From contig NZ_CP062252.1 in assembly GCF_014863605.1 (NCBI RefSeq), forward strand, positions 6,177,501 to 6,241,500: a stretch of 64,000 nucleotides of DNA, written 5' to 3'. The notes beneath the pieces were generated by a model. The model saw only the letters and a program-made list of their open reading frames with translations. It was not told where the DNA came from and made no database searches. Within the stretch, counting starts at the first letter, position 1. The number at the start of each line of letters is the position of its first letter. The translations under genes were made by a program, and so were the position numbers. Source of the DNA: Pseudomonas allokribbensis. GTDB taxonomy: Bacteria > Pseudomonadota > Gammaproteobacteria > Pseudomonadales > Pseudomonadaceae. This document shows positions 17,965 through 26,231 of this stretch, piece by piece.

Positions 17965-19359
17965 TCAAACCGCGAAGATCTTGCCCGGGTTCATGATGCC
18001 GTTCGGGTCGAACACCGCTTTGACCGCTTTCATGTATTCGATTTCGACCGGCGAGCGGCTGTAGGTCAAGTAGTCGCGTTTGGTCATGCCCACGCCGTGT
18101 TCGGCGGAAATCGAACCGTTGTACTTCTCGACGGTTTCGAACACCCACTTGTTGACGGTGGCGCACTTGGCGAAAAACTCGTCCTTGCTCAGGTTGTCCG
18201 GTTTGAGGATGTTCAGGTGCAGGTTGCCGTCGCCGATGTGGCCGAACCAGACGATTTCGAAGTCCGGATAATGTTTGCCGACGATCGCGTCGATTTCCCG
18301 CAGGAACGCCGGGACTTTCGAGACGGTGACCGAGATGTCGTTCTTGTACGGCGTCCAGTGGGAGATGGTTTCGGAGATGTACTCGCGCAACTTCCACAGG
18401 TTCTGCAATTGGGTTTCGCTCTGGCTCATCACGCCGTCCAGCACCCAGCCCTGCTCCACGCAATGCTCGAAGGTTTCCAGGGCGCTGTTGGCCACTTCCT
18501 CGGTGGTCGCTTCAAATTCCAGCAACGCATAGAACGGGCAGTCGGTTTCGAACGGTGCCGGGACATCGCCACGGCCCATGACCTTGGCCAGGGCCTTGTC
18601 GGAGAAGAACTCGAACGCGGTCAGGTCGAGCTTGCCCTGAAAGGCGTGCAGCACCGGCATGATCGAGTCGAAATCGGCGGTGCCGAGGACCATTGCCGTG
18701 AGGTTTTTCGGTGCACGATCCAGGCGCATGGTGGCCTCGACCACAAAACCGAGGGTGCCTTCGGCGCCGATGAACAGCTGCCGCAGGTCATAACCGGTGG
18801 CGTTCTTGATCAGGTCCCGGTTCAGTTCCAGCACATCGCCCTTGCCGGTGACCACTTTCATGCCCGCCACCCAGTTGCGGGTCATGCCGTAGCGAATGAC
18901 CTTGATCCCGCCGGCATTGGTGCCGATATTGCCGCCAATCTGGCTGGAACCGGCCGACGCGAAGTCCACCGGGTAGTACAGATCATGTTCTTCGGCCGCG
19001 TTCTGCAATTGCTCGGTGACCACGCCCGGCTGGCACACGGCGGTGCGGTCGGTGAGGTTGATGTCGAGAATCTGGTTCATGTAGTCGAACGACACCACCA
19101 CTTCGCCATTGGCGGCCACGGCAGCGGCGGAAAGACCGGTACGCCCGCCCGATGGCACCAGCGCCACTTTATGTTCGTTGGCCCAGCGGACGATGGCCTG
19201 CACCTGCTCGATGGTCTTGGGGAACACGATGGCGCTGGGCGCCGGGGCGAAGTGCTTGGTCCAATCCTTGCCGTACGCGTTCAGGGAGTCGGCATCGGTC
19301 AGGACCTTGCCAGGCTCGACCAGGGTCTTCAGTTCATCAATCAGGGCAGGATTGGTCAT
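17965..19359 (-). CDS. FAD-linked oxidoreductase, probable D-2-hydroxyglutarate dehydrogenase
   Basis: A 464-residue FAD enzyme of the GlcD/D-2-hydroxyglutarate group. The FAD-binding PCMH domain covers about 35-215 (VPSGGRTGLSAAAV; NIGTNAGGIKVIRYG). The C-terminal FAD-oxidase domain has GHIGDGNLHLNI and ends SAEHGVGMTKRDYL. It is divergent from serA. SerA of pseudomonads reduces 2-oxoglutarate to D-2-hydroxyglutarate as it drives serine synthesis, and this enzyme re-oxidises it (reported for P. stutzeri). The ATG at 19359 has GAGAG upstream; the frame extends to 19389. Confidence 0.88.
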   Translation of the reverse strand: MTNPALIDELKTLVEPGKVLTDADSLNAYGKDWTKHFAPAPSAIVFPKTIEQVQAIVRWANEHKVALVPSGGRTGLSAAAVAANGEVVVSFDYMNQILDINLTDRTAVCQPGVVTEQLQNAAEEHDLYYPVDFASAGSSQIGGNIGTNAGGIKVIRYGMTRNWVAGMKVVTGKGDVLELNRDLIKNATGYDLRQLFIGAEGTLGFVVEATMRLDRAPKNLTAMVLGTADFDSIMPVLHAFQGKLDLTAFEFFSDKALAKVMGRGDVPAPFETDCPFYALLEFEATTEEVANSALETFEHCVEQGWVLDGVMSQSETQLQNLWKLREYISETISHWTPYKNDISVTVSKVPAFLREIDAIVGKHYPDFEIVWFGHIGDGNLHLNILKPDNLSKDEFFAKCATVNKWVFETVEKYNGSISAEHGVGMTKRDYLTYSRSPVEIEYMKAVKAVFDPNGIMNPGKIFAV

Positions 19360-19563
19360 CGACGGAACTCTCGAACAATTCATGGTCATCCTGAGAACGC
19401 TTCACGTCGCAGGAATGAGTGATTAGCGGGGCGGCTATGCTAGCATACCGACCCCGCAGGCCAGTGCCCAACGGCGGTTCTGCGGTGACGGCATTCTTGT
19501 CGTCAAGGTCAATGTCTGTTGACCATTTCCTGCCATTTTTCTCCGGGATACAGGTTTACGCAG
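19360..19563. promoter_or_regulatory. Divergent control region of serA and the D-2-hydroxyglutarate dehydrogenase gene
   Basis: This 204-bp gap separates two functionally coupled genes transcribed away from each other, so it must contain both promoters. I could not pick out convincing -10/-35 pairs or a named operator by eye. Confidence 0.5.
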
Positions 19564-20793
19564 ATGAGCAAGACTTCTCTCGATAAGAGCAAGATCAAGT
19601 TCCTTCTTCTCGAAGGCGTCCACCAATCGGCTGTCGACGTCCTCAAGGCGGCGGGCTACACCAGCATCGAATACCTGACAGGCTCCCTGCCGGAAGCCCA
19701 GCTCAAGGAAAAGATCGCTGACGCTCACTTCATCGGCATTCGTTCGCGCACCCAACTGACCGAAGAGATCTTCGATCACGCGAAGAAGCTGGTGGCAGTC
19801 GGCTGTTTCTGCATCGGCACCAACCAGGTTGACCTGGAAGCGGCCCGCGAGCGCGGCATCGCCGTGTTCAACGCGCCGTACTCCAACACCCGCTCCGTTG
19901 CCGAGCTGGTGCTGGCCGAAGCGATCCTGCTGCTGCGCGGCATCCCTGAGAAAAACGCTTCCTGCCACCGTGGCGGCTGGATCAAGTCGGCGGCCAACTC
20001 CTTCGAGATCCGCGGCAAGAAACTGGGCATCGTCGGCTACGGCTCGATCGGTACTCAGCTGTCGGTCCTGGCTGAAGGCCTCGGCATGCAGGTGTTCTTC
20101 TACGACACCGTGACCAAGCTGCCACTGGGCAACGCGACCCAGGTCGGCAACCTGCACGAGCTGCTGGGCATGTCCGACATCGTCACCCTGCACGTTCCGG
20201 AAACCGCTGCGACCCAGTGGATGATCGGCGAGAAGGAAATCCGCGCCATCAAGAAGGGCGGCATCCTGATCAACGCTGCTCGCGGCACCGTGGTCGAGCT
20301 GGACCACCTGGCCGCAGCGATCAAGGACAAGCACCTGATCGGCGCCGCCATCGACGTGTTCCCGGTCGAGCCGCGCTCCAACGATGAAGAGTTCGAAAGC
20401 CCGCTGCGTGGCCTGGACAACGTGATCCTGACCCCGCACATCGGTGGTTCCACCGCTGAAGCGCAGGCCAACATCGGTCTGGAAGTGGCAGAGAAACTGG
20501 TCAAGTACAGCGACAACGGTACTTCGGTATCGTCCGTGAACTTCCCGGAAGTGGCCCTGCCGGCTCACCCTGGCAAGCACCGCCTGCTGCACATCCACGA
20601 GAACATCCCGGGTGTGATGAGCGAGATCAACAAGGTCTTCGCCGAAAACGGCATCAACATCTCCGGTCAGTTCCTGCAGACCAACGAGAAGGTCGGCTAC
20701 GTGGTGATCGACGTCGACGCCGAGTACTCGGAGCTGGCGCAAGAGAAGCTGCAACACGTCAACGGCACCATCCGTAGCCGCGTGTTGTTCTGA
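19564..20793 (+). CDS. serA: D-3-phosphoglycerate dehydrogenase
   Basis: First step of serine synthesis. The 409 residues contain the substrate domain with RSRTQLTEE, an NAD-binding GYGSIG at 158-163, the catalytic INAARGT, DVFPVEP and LTPHIGG motifs, and a C-terminal ACT domain (about 335-409) for serine feedback. It is the ~410-residue class with 2-oxoglutarate reductase side activity in E. coli. The ATG at 19564 begins the family-typical MSKTSLDKSK; the upstream in-frame codon at 19519 is rejected. Confidence 0.96.
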   Translation: MSKTSLDKSKIKFLLLEGVHQSAVDVLKAAGYTSIEYLTGSLPEAQLKEKIADAHFIGIRSRTQLTEEIFDHAKKLVAVGCFCIGTNQVDLEAARERGIAVFNAPYSNTRSVAELVLAEAILLLRGIPEKNASCHRGGWIKSAANSFEIRGKKLGIVGYGSIGTQLSVLAEGLGMQVFFYDTVTKLPLGNATQVGNLHELLGMSDIVTLHVPETAATQWMIGEKEIRAIKKGGILINAARGTVVELDHLAAAIKDKHLIGAAIDVFPVEPRSNDEEFESPLRGLDNVILTPHIGGSTAEAQANIGLEVAEKLVKYSDNGTSVSSVNFPEVALPAHPGKHRLLHIHENIPGVMSEINKVFAENGINISGQFLQTNEKVGYVVIDVDAEYSELAQEKLQHVNGTIRSRVLF

Positions 20794-20810
20794 TTCCGCG
20801 CTGAGCCACA

Positions 20811-20840
20811 AAAAAGGGAGCCCCTCGGGGCTCCCTTTTT
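20811..20840. terminator. Bidirectional terminator after serA
   Basis: AAAAAGGGAGCCCC (20811-20824) and GGGGCTCCCTTTTT (20827-20840) are 14-bp perfect arms around a 2-base centre, with A and T runs at the edges. It can terminate serA and the convergent DUF4399 gene. Confidence 0.92.
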
Positions 20841-20856
20841 CATGCCGGGGGAAAAG

Positions 20857-21282
20857 TCATTTCACCGTCACGGTGATCTTTTCCGAAACGATTGGCGGGT
20901 CGAAGGCCATGTGACCCTTGTCGCCCAGTTCCAGCTGCAAGGTGTGCTTGCCCGGCGCCAGGGTCAGTTCGGTTTCGGTCTGGGCCTTGCCGAAGTGGAG
21001 GTGGTTGGCATCGGTCGGGATCACGCTGCCCGCCGGGACGATTTCCTTGGCATCGACCAGCAGGTGATGGTGCCCGGTGTTCGCGGTCGGGTCGCCGGCC
21101 GGTGCCAGGGCAATGCCTTTGACTTCAAACTTGACCTTGAATGTCTTGTCCACAACGGCACCGCTGCTCGGCTCGACAATACTCACTGAAGCACCGGCCG
21201 GTGCCGGTGTAGCGGCGCTGGCCATCATCGAAGCACTTAACAGAAGCCCTGCCAAAGCGGCGCGTGACATGAATGTTTTCAT
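20857..21282 (-). CDS. DUF4399 exported protein
   Basis: A 141-residue secreted or periplasmic protein. The signal peptide runs to about residue 23 (ends MMASAATPA). The mature part is a small beta-rich domain with NTGHHHLLVD and HLHFGKAQTE, a His-rich signature typical of DUF4399. The histidine clusters could bind a metal, but function is not known. It is convergent with serA, as in other pseudomonads. Confidence 0.83.
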   Translation of the reverse strand: MKTFMSRAALAGLLLSASMMASAATPAPAGASVSIVEPSSGAVVDKTFKVKFEVKGIALAPAGDPTANTGHHHLLVDAKEIVPAGSVIPTDANHLHFGKAQTETELTLAPGKHTLQLELGDKGHMAFDPPIVSEKITVTVK

Positions 21283-21416
21283 TCTCTTCTCCAGTTTTTC
21301 CGTAAAATCCGCGCGGTCATGACAACTTCATGACCATTCGTTGTCGAAGGCACTCGACAACCATAGCAAAGCGAGCCTGAACAGCAGGCCGCGACAATGA
21401 TTTCAAAGGAGTGACC

Positions 21417-22001
21417 ATGCGCTTTCTGCCTGGCCTGATCTGCCTGCTTCCCCTTCTGAGCCCGCTGGCTCATGCCGAACTGATTGATGACATCAACGAC
21501 CGTGGCGAGTTGCGCATTGCCCTTGAGGCTAATACACCGCCCTTCAATTTCAAGGACGGCGACACACTCACGGGGTTCGAGGTCGAGCTTGGGCAACTGC
21601 TGGCCAACGAGCTGGATGTGCGCGCCGACTTCATCGTCACCGACGAAGCCGATCTGCTCCAGGGCGTCGAAAGCGGCAAGTACGACGTCGCGCTCAACCA
21701 CATAGCACTGACCCCGGAACTCAAAGATCGTTTCGACTTCAGCGAACCTTACACGCAGGTCAATGCGCAGTTATTGGCGAAAAAGGATGAGCAGCCCCGC
21801 CCATTGGTGCTGGTACAGACGCTGACTGAGGAAAAACCGAAGGTCGGGCCGCCGGTAGATCTGGCGATTCCGTTTCAGAAGGGCAACCCGGCGTTCCACG
21901 CGAGTCTTGAGAATGCGTTGCAACGGATCAGGACGGATGGGCGGCTGGAGGCGTTGTCGCAGAAGTGGTTGAACGCGCAGGCCACTGAACACCTGAAGTG
22001 A
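21417..22001 (+). CDS. Short solute-binding (SBP_bac_3-type) periplasmic protein
   Basis: A 194-residue exported protein with a signal peptide ending PLAHA (about residue 19). The following LIDDINDRGELRIALEANTPPFNFKD is the start of amino-acid ABC binding proteins, and YDVALNHIALTPELKDRFDFSEPY is the family core. The family is normally 240-270 residues. Here about 50 residues are missing between the core and the C-terminal FQKGNPAF...LSQKWL, so most of lobe 2 is absent. No transporter genes adjoin. ATG 21417 follows AGGAG at 5 nt; a GTG at 21411 lies inside that site. A sensory or vestigial role is possible. Confidence 0.78.
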   Translation: MRFLPGLICLLPLLSPLAHAELIDDINDRGELRIALEANTPPFNFKDGDTLTGFEVELGQLLANELDVRADFIVTDEADLLQGVESGKYDVALNHIALTPELKDRFDFSEPYTQVNAQLLAKKDEQPRPLVLVQTLTEEKPKVGPPVDLAIPFQKGNPAFHASLENALQRIRTDGRLEALSQKWLNAQATEHLK

Positions 22002-22007
22002 CGGTGT

Positions 22008-22493
22008 CTAGTCGAGTGCCTTGAGCGCCTGCGCGGCCTGCGGCAGTTCCAGTTCGCTGAAGACCTGCACGCCATGGCGCTTGAGCAAGGCTGCCGTGAC
22101 ACCTTCGCCACTCACCTTCACCCCACTGAACGTCCCGTCATAGGTCAGCAGGTTCCCGCAGGAAGGACTGTTGGCCTTGAGCACCGCCACACGAATCCCG
22201 TGTTTCTGCACCAGCTCCAGCGCCTGACGGGCACCGTCGAGAAACTGCGCACTGACATCTTCGCCTTCCGTGGTGATCACCGCCGCGAGGCCATCGAGCA
22301 CTTCACTGCCCTGCCCACCCGGAATCTCCGCCGCCGCCCGAGGCGTCGGCAGACCACCGGCCACTTCCGGGCACAGCGGCACGACACGCCCTTCGGCAAT
22401 CCACTGTTCCAGCAGATCGAACGGCCCGCTGGCGCCACCGTCATAACGCACGCGATGGCCCAACAGGCAGCGGCTCACAAGGATCTTCTGCAT
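22008..22493 (-). CDS. DUF523 domain protein
   Basis: A 161-residue protein matching DUF523: LVSRCLLGHRVRYDGG at the N-terminus, PLCPEVAGGLPTPR in the centre, and LKANSPSCGN near residue 110. The three conserved cysteines (in SRCLLG, PLCPE and SPSCG) look like a metal or Fe-S site. Function is unknown; in other genomes it is sometimes fused to DUF1722. Start MQKILV at 22493; it immediately follows the oxygenase gene, with 1 bp between, so the two are an operon. Confidence 0.85.
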   Translation of the reverse strand: MQKILVSRCLLGHRVRYDGGASGPFDLLEQWIAEGRVVPLCPEVAGGLPTPRAAAEIPGGQGSEVLDGLAAVITTEGEDVSAQFLDGARQALELVQKHGIRVAVLKANSPSCGNLLTYDGTFSGVKVSGEGVTAALLKRHGVQVFSELELPQAAQALKALD

Positions 22494-22494
22494 C

Positions 22495-23127
22495 TCAGAA
22501 CGGCTCGTTGCCACGGCGGCGGAACCAGCCAGTCAGCGACAGGCGCTCGCGATGGGCCGGCAACACTTCATGAGGGACTTCACCGGAGAGAAACACCACC
22601 AGACAACCGCCGGTAGGTTGCACGTCATGGACGCGGTCGTTCTCCAGGTACATGCGCAGTTGCCCGCCATCCTCCGGCAGCCAGCCGTCATTGAGGTAGA
22701 TCACCGCCGAGACCATACGCCGGTCATCGTCGCGAAAACGGTCGACATGCCTGCGATAGAACGCACCCGGCGGGTACAGGGCGAAATGGCACTCGAAATC
22801 TTCCAGGCCCAGGAACAACCCACGGTTGAGCGCCTCGCGCAGGCTGTCCATCAGGTTCAGATAACGGTCACTGGCCTCGGCCTGGCCGGGATCGATCCAC
22901 TGGATATGGTCACCACGAATACCCTCGCGGACCTCCGACAACGGGCCACGCCCGACCCCCGCCGGCGCCAGTTCACCTTCGGCGTCACGTTTGCGGCACT
23001 CGGCGGCCAGCGCGCGGGTCAGATCCGCAGGCAGGAAAATGTTCTGCTGCGACCAGCCACGCTCGGCCAGGTCGTCGACGATACGTAACAGCAGCGGGTG
23101 TTCAGAGGATATTTGCATGGCGCGCAT
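22495..23127 (-). CDS. 2-oxoglutarate/Fe(II)-dependent dioxygenase (prolyl-hydroxylase-like)
   Basis: A 210-residue double-stranded beta-helix oxygenase. Iron ligands are His127 and Asp129 (YRRHVDRF) and His186 (GEVPHEVLP); Arg195 before SLTGWFRRR would hold 2-oxoglutarate. This is the P4Hc/PHD-type arrangement seen in Pseudomonas PPHD, which hydroxylates a proline of EF-Tu. That target is inferred from family resemblance. ATG 23127 was chosen because GCAGG precedes it; an in-frame ATG three codons later is possible. Confidence 0.85.
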   Translation of the reverse strand: MRAMQISSEHPLLLRIVDDLAERGWSQQNIFLPADLTRALAAECRKRDAEGELAPAGVGRGPLSEVREGIRGDHIQWIDPGQAEASDRYLNLMDSLREALNRGLFLGLEDFECHFALYPPGAFYRRHVDRFRDDDRRMVSAVIYLNDGWLPEDGGQLRMYLENDRVHDVQPTGGCLVVFLSGEVPHEVLPAHRERLSLTGWFRRRGNEPF

Positions 23128-23235
23128 AGTATGCCTGCGCCGGGAATTCCGACAGAGCCACGCGGCGGCTTGATACGAATTCTCGACAAGTACTGGCACC
23201 GCACGGAGAATAGTCCGCTGCTGACAGGAGTCCCT

Positions 23236-23988
23236 ATGCGCCGTTTGCTTTTTTCACTGTTGATGTTCTGCGTTTTGCCCGCCTGGGCAGACGGCCACGA
23301 CCAGTTGTACAAGGTCGCCGGCTGGCCGGAACAACGCGCGCATTTCAATGACGCCCTGAGCGCCGCGCAACAGCGCTACCAGAACAGCCTGCCGCCGGCG
23401 GTGTTTCAGGCGCTGGTGAACAACAGCAATCAGCGCTTCGCCCCCCAGGCCGTGGATCAACGGGCCGAAGCGCAATTGCGCAAAAACCTGGCCGACCCGA
23501 AACCGGCCCTGTCGTTCTTTCAGTCACCGCTGGGCAAGAAGATCGTCGCCGCCGAACTGCTGGCGACCCGCCGCGATCAATTGGCCAAAAACGCCAAGGG
23601 CCTGCCGAAGATGCCGGCCAGCGACAGCCGCCTGCTGATCATCGGCCACCTCGCCCAGGCCCTGCCCGCCCGCGAAGCCGGCGCCGAAGTCAGCCTGGCG
23701 ATTGCCGGCGTGGCGGCGGACAGCCTGAGTTCGATGATCCCCGGCCTGCTCGGCGGCGGTCAGGCCCAGGGCATGCTGAACGGTCAACGCCAGCGACTGA
23801 TGGATCAGATCGGCACCGACCTGAACAACACGCTGCTGTACGTCTATCGCGATTTGTCGGATGAAGAACTGGAAGAATTCGCGACCTTCGCCGAATCCAC
23901 CGAAGGCAAGGCCTACTATCAGGCAGCGCTGGCAGCGATTCGCGCCGGGCTGGCCGTGGGGCAAAGCACCTCGAACCTCAATCAGTGA
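23236..23988 (+). CDS. Exported conserved protein, DUF2059-like
   Basis: A 250-residue protein with a clear signal peptide (MRRLLFSLLMFCVLPAWA, cut near residue 18). The mature chain is mostly helical. Its C-terminal segment DLSDEELEEFATFAESTEGKAYY resembles the DUF2059 pattern in which a helix ends with a residue run before xxGxxx. GGAG lies five bases before the ATG. Function unknown; convergent with the hydrolase gene, leaving one base between stops. Confidence 0.7.
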   Translation: MRRLLFSLLMFCVLPAWADGHDQLYKVAGWPEQRAHFNDALSAAQQRYQNSLPPAVFQALVNNSNQRFAPQAVDQRAEAQLRKNLADPKPALSFFQSPLGKKIVAAELLATRRDQLAKNAKGLPKMPASDSRLLIIGHLAQALPAREAGAEVSLAIAGVAADSLSSMIPGLLGGGQAQGMLNGQRQRLMDQIGTDLNNTLLYVYRDLSDEELEEFATFAESTEGKAYYQAALAAIRAGLAVGQSTSNLNQ

Positions 23989-23989
23989 T

Positions 23990-24940
23990 CTAGGGATTGC
24001 GGCCCTTGATCCGCTTGTTCAGGAACTCGAAATATTCCTCGCGCATTTCCGCCGTCTCATTGGCCAGGTGATGCCGCGCCTCCGCCAGCAACAGAATCTG
24101 CGGCCGGTCGAACTTCCACTTCAGCACTTGCAGGTTGTGCGGCCAATCCACCGTCATGTCCGCCTGGCCCTGAATGATCAGCGGCCGACGCGGACTTTTC
24201 TTCGCGTATTCCACACGGTTGATCCAGCGTGACAACGCACCGACCCACGCCGTCGGCAAGCGTTTCGGCTGCAATGGATCGGCCTGCAGGAATGGCAGGA
24301 AATCCGGATCATTGGAGTTCTCGCTGAAACGCCGGGCGATGCCCCGGACGAAGGGCCGGAGCAGGTAATAACTGAACTGCGACCAGCCCCAGGCCCGCGG
24401 ACGCACCAGCGGCGCCAGCAGAATCAGCTGGCCTTGCGCCGGGCTGTTTTCGCCATGGTTGAGCACGTGATCGACAATGATCGCACCGCCGGTACTTTGC
24501 CCGCACAAGTGCCACGGCTGCGGCAGCGCGATCGAATGCGCCTCGGCGAACAGACCTTGCAGCGCATCCTGATACTCGGAGAAATCGCGGATGCTCGCCC
24601 GCTCGCCGCTCGACAGACCATGCCCCGGCAGATCGCAGGCAATCACCGCGAACCCCTGATCCAGCGCCCACTCGATCACATGCCGATAGAGACCGGTGTG
24701 GTCATAAAAACCATGAACCAGAAACAGCGTGGCCTTGGCCGTTTCCGCCGGCCACCAGCAATGACTGACCAGCTCATATCCATCGACGTCGAACCGACCC
24801 ATGCCGCGCCAGACATCGCGTTCCGGGAAGTCGGTCTTGTAGAACCGCTGATACGCCTTCGCCTCCTCGGACAACGGCTGCCACTCGGCCAAAGGCTTGA
24901 GGCTCGCGCGCAGATGATCGGGATTGAAGGCAGCAGACAT
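23990..24940 (-). CDS. Alpha/beta hydrolase (serine aminopeptidase S33 / lysophospholipase-like)
   Basis: A 316-residue cytosolic alpha/beta hydrolase. The oxyanion segment is LFLVHGFYDHTG and CDLPGHGLSSGERASI follows. The nucleophile Ser sits in CGQSTGG, and the acid and histidine are probably in GQADMTVDW and EARHHLANE. This is the monoacylglycerol lipase/lysophospholipase L2 pattern. Substrate is unknown. GGAAT precedes ATG 24940; the frame extends four codons further upstream. Confidence 0.83.
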   Translation of the reverse strand: MSAAFNPDHLRASLKPLAEWQPLSEEAKAYQRFYKTDFPERDVWRGMGRFDVDGYELVSHCWWPAETAKATLFLVHGFYDHTGLYRHVIEWALDQGFAVIACDLPGHGLSSGERASIRDFSEYQDALQGLFAEAHSIALPQPWHLCGQSTGGAIIVDHVLNHGENSPAQGQLILLAPLVRPRAWGWSQFSYYLLRPFVRGIARRFSENSNDPDFLPFLQADPLQPKRLPTAWVGALSRWINRVEYAKKSPRRPLIIQGQADMTVDWPHNLQVLKWKFDRPQILLLAEARHHLANETAEMREEYFEFLNKRIKGRNP

Positions 24941-25037
24941 GGGCAATTCCAAAACGGTAAACGGACTTTATCGGCCTGCGATATTCATCTGTCGCGGCAA
25001 GCATGGCAAGCTAGCCGCCCCTCAAGGACTCAAATCC

Positions 25038-25613
25038 ATGCGATCGCCCTACCGCACCGCACTGTTTGCCAGCCTGCTCGCCATCGTGTGTGTCGGCGTG
25101 CTGTGGGCCGCGTACGACTGGTTTCAGGGCCGCTACCTGCGGGCCTTCAGCGAGCACACTGCGGTGTTTTCCGGCGATCCGCTGCGACTGCCCGACGACC
25201 TCGCCGGCCCTGGCAACATCCGTCTGGTGCATTTCTGGGACCCGGCCTGCCCGTGCAACGTCGGCAATCAGCAGCACCTGACCGAGATGGTCGAACAGTT
25301 CGGCCCCAAGGGTGTGGAGTTCTTTGCCGTGCAGAAGGCCGGCAGCCACGGCCAGTTGCCCGCCACGCTGAGCAATCTCAAGACCATCGCGGTGCTGCCC
25401 GGCTCCGAACAGATCCCCGCCAGCCCAGCCGTGGCGATCTGGGACCGCAGCGGCAAACTGGCGTACTTCGGCCCCTATAGCGAAGGCCTGACATGCAACT
25501 CCAGCAACAGTTTTATCGAACCGATCTTGCAAGCGTTGAGTGATGATCGCCCGGTCAATGCGACTCATACGTTGGCGGTAGGGTGTTATTGCCCGTGGTT
25601 GAGTGGGGAGTGA
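25038..25613 (+). CDS. DUF6436 thioredoxin-fold membrane-anchored protein
   Basis: A 191-residue protein with an N-terminal membrane anchor (about residues 8-30). The periplasmic domain begins NIRLVHFWDPACPCN: a thioredoxin-like fold with CPC in place of CxxC. It also has two later cysteine sites, GLTCNSS and VGCYCPWL. FFAVQKAGS and SPAVAIWDRSG (with the cis-Pro equivalent before AVAIWD) support the fold. It may reduce or isomerise a periplasmic partner. Start MRSPYRTA at 25038. It is the last backbone gene before the pyocin block. Confidence 0.75.
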   Translation: MRSPYRTALFASLLAIVCVGVLWAAYDWFQGRYLRAFSEHTAVFSGDPLRLPDDLAGPGNIRLVHFWDPACPCNVGNQQHLTEMVEQFGPKGVEFFAVQKAGSHGQLPATLSNLKTIAVLPGSEQIPASPAVAIWDRSGKLAYFGPYSEGLTCNSSNSFIEPILQALSDDRPVNATHTLAVGCYCPWLSGE

Positions 25614-25634
25614 GAATTTCGCCACACTCCACAA

Positions 25635-25895
25635 CTAAACCACTTTAAAACCAGGCTTGCCGTTGGCCGCCCGCCACGCCTTCACTTCTTCAACCACTGC
25701 TGTTGGCCCACTTTTTCCTGGCTCCGGATAAAAGATCAGATCCGAGCCGGATGGATGCTCGCTCAAGGCCTTGAACTCTAAAACAGCATCAATATGCTGT
25801 TCCTCAGTATCGTAGTCATCATTATAAACCCTCGTAACAAAGCTCAAAAACTCTGGCTCCGAGAATTCACTTATACGCATATCAATTACCGACAC
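25635..25895 (-). CDS. Second colicin/pyocin DNase immunity protein (orphan)
   Basis: An 86-residue acidic protein of the colicin E/pyocin immunity family (four-helix Im fold). It shares the helix-3 block HPSGSDLI(F)YP with the upstream copy, but has Phe-Tyr at 55-56 where Im proteins usually have Tyr-Tyr, the residues that anchor binding to the HNH DNase. The helix-2 specificity region also differs. The start is GTG 25895, favoured by GGGGGT upstream; ATG 25880 is an alternative. A terminator separates it from the first immunity gene. It probably protects against a different bacteriocin. Confidence 0.87.
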   Translation of the reverse strand: MSVIDMRISEFSEPEFLSFVTRVYNDDYDTEEQHIDAVLEFKALSEHPSGSDLIFYPEPGKSGPTAVVEEVKAWRAANGKPGFKVV

Positions 25896-25924
25896 GGCAA
25901 TACCCCCAATTAAAATCTCAAAAC

Positions 25925-25963
25925 AAAAAGTGCCCTTACCATTACTCGAACAGCAAGGGCACT
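25925..25963 (-). terminator. Terminator between the two immunity genes
   Basis: On the minus strand, AGTGCCCTT (25963-25955) pairs with AAGGGCACT (25938-25930) across a 16-nt loop and is followed by TTTTTG. It lies 10 bp past the stop of the first immunity gene. It would end the pyocin-immunity transcript, so the second immunity gene would need read-through or its own promoter. Confidence 0.85.
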
Positions 25964-25972
25964 ACCAAAAAC

Positions 25973-26230
25973 CTATTCCGGTTTAAATCCTGACCTACCG
26001 CTGGAAGCCCGCCACTCCTTAACTTCCTTAACGACTCCCTCTGGACTATCCTCCCTACCATCGCGAGGATAGTAGATCAAATCTGAACCATCTGGATGCT
26101 GAGTTAAACGCTCAAACTCGAAAACAGCTTCTATTTGCTGCTCTTCAGTCGAATACGAAGAATTATAGATTTTTTTAACAAACAACAAAAAATCCTCCTC
26201 GGTGTAGTCCTCGAACTCTTTTGCGCTCAT
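25973..26230 (-). CDS. Cognate DNase-pyocin immunity protein
   Basis: An 85-residue acidic Im-family protein that would bind and block the HNH domain encoded directly upstream. It has the family block HPDGSDLIYYP with Tyr53-Tyr54 intact, preceded by the variable helix-2 region (STEEQQIEAVFEFERL) that sets specificity. Its ATG is 1 bp after the pyocin stop, so it is translated from the same message, the standard pyocin-immunity layout. Base composition is much richer in A and T than in the backbone genes, typical of horizontally moving immunity genes. Confidence 0.93.
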   Translation of the reverse strand: MSAKEFEDYTEEDFLLFVKKIYNSSYSTEEQQIEAVFEFERLTQHPDGSDLIYYPRDGREDSPEGVVKEVKEWRASSGRSGFKPE

Positions 26231-26231
26231 A

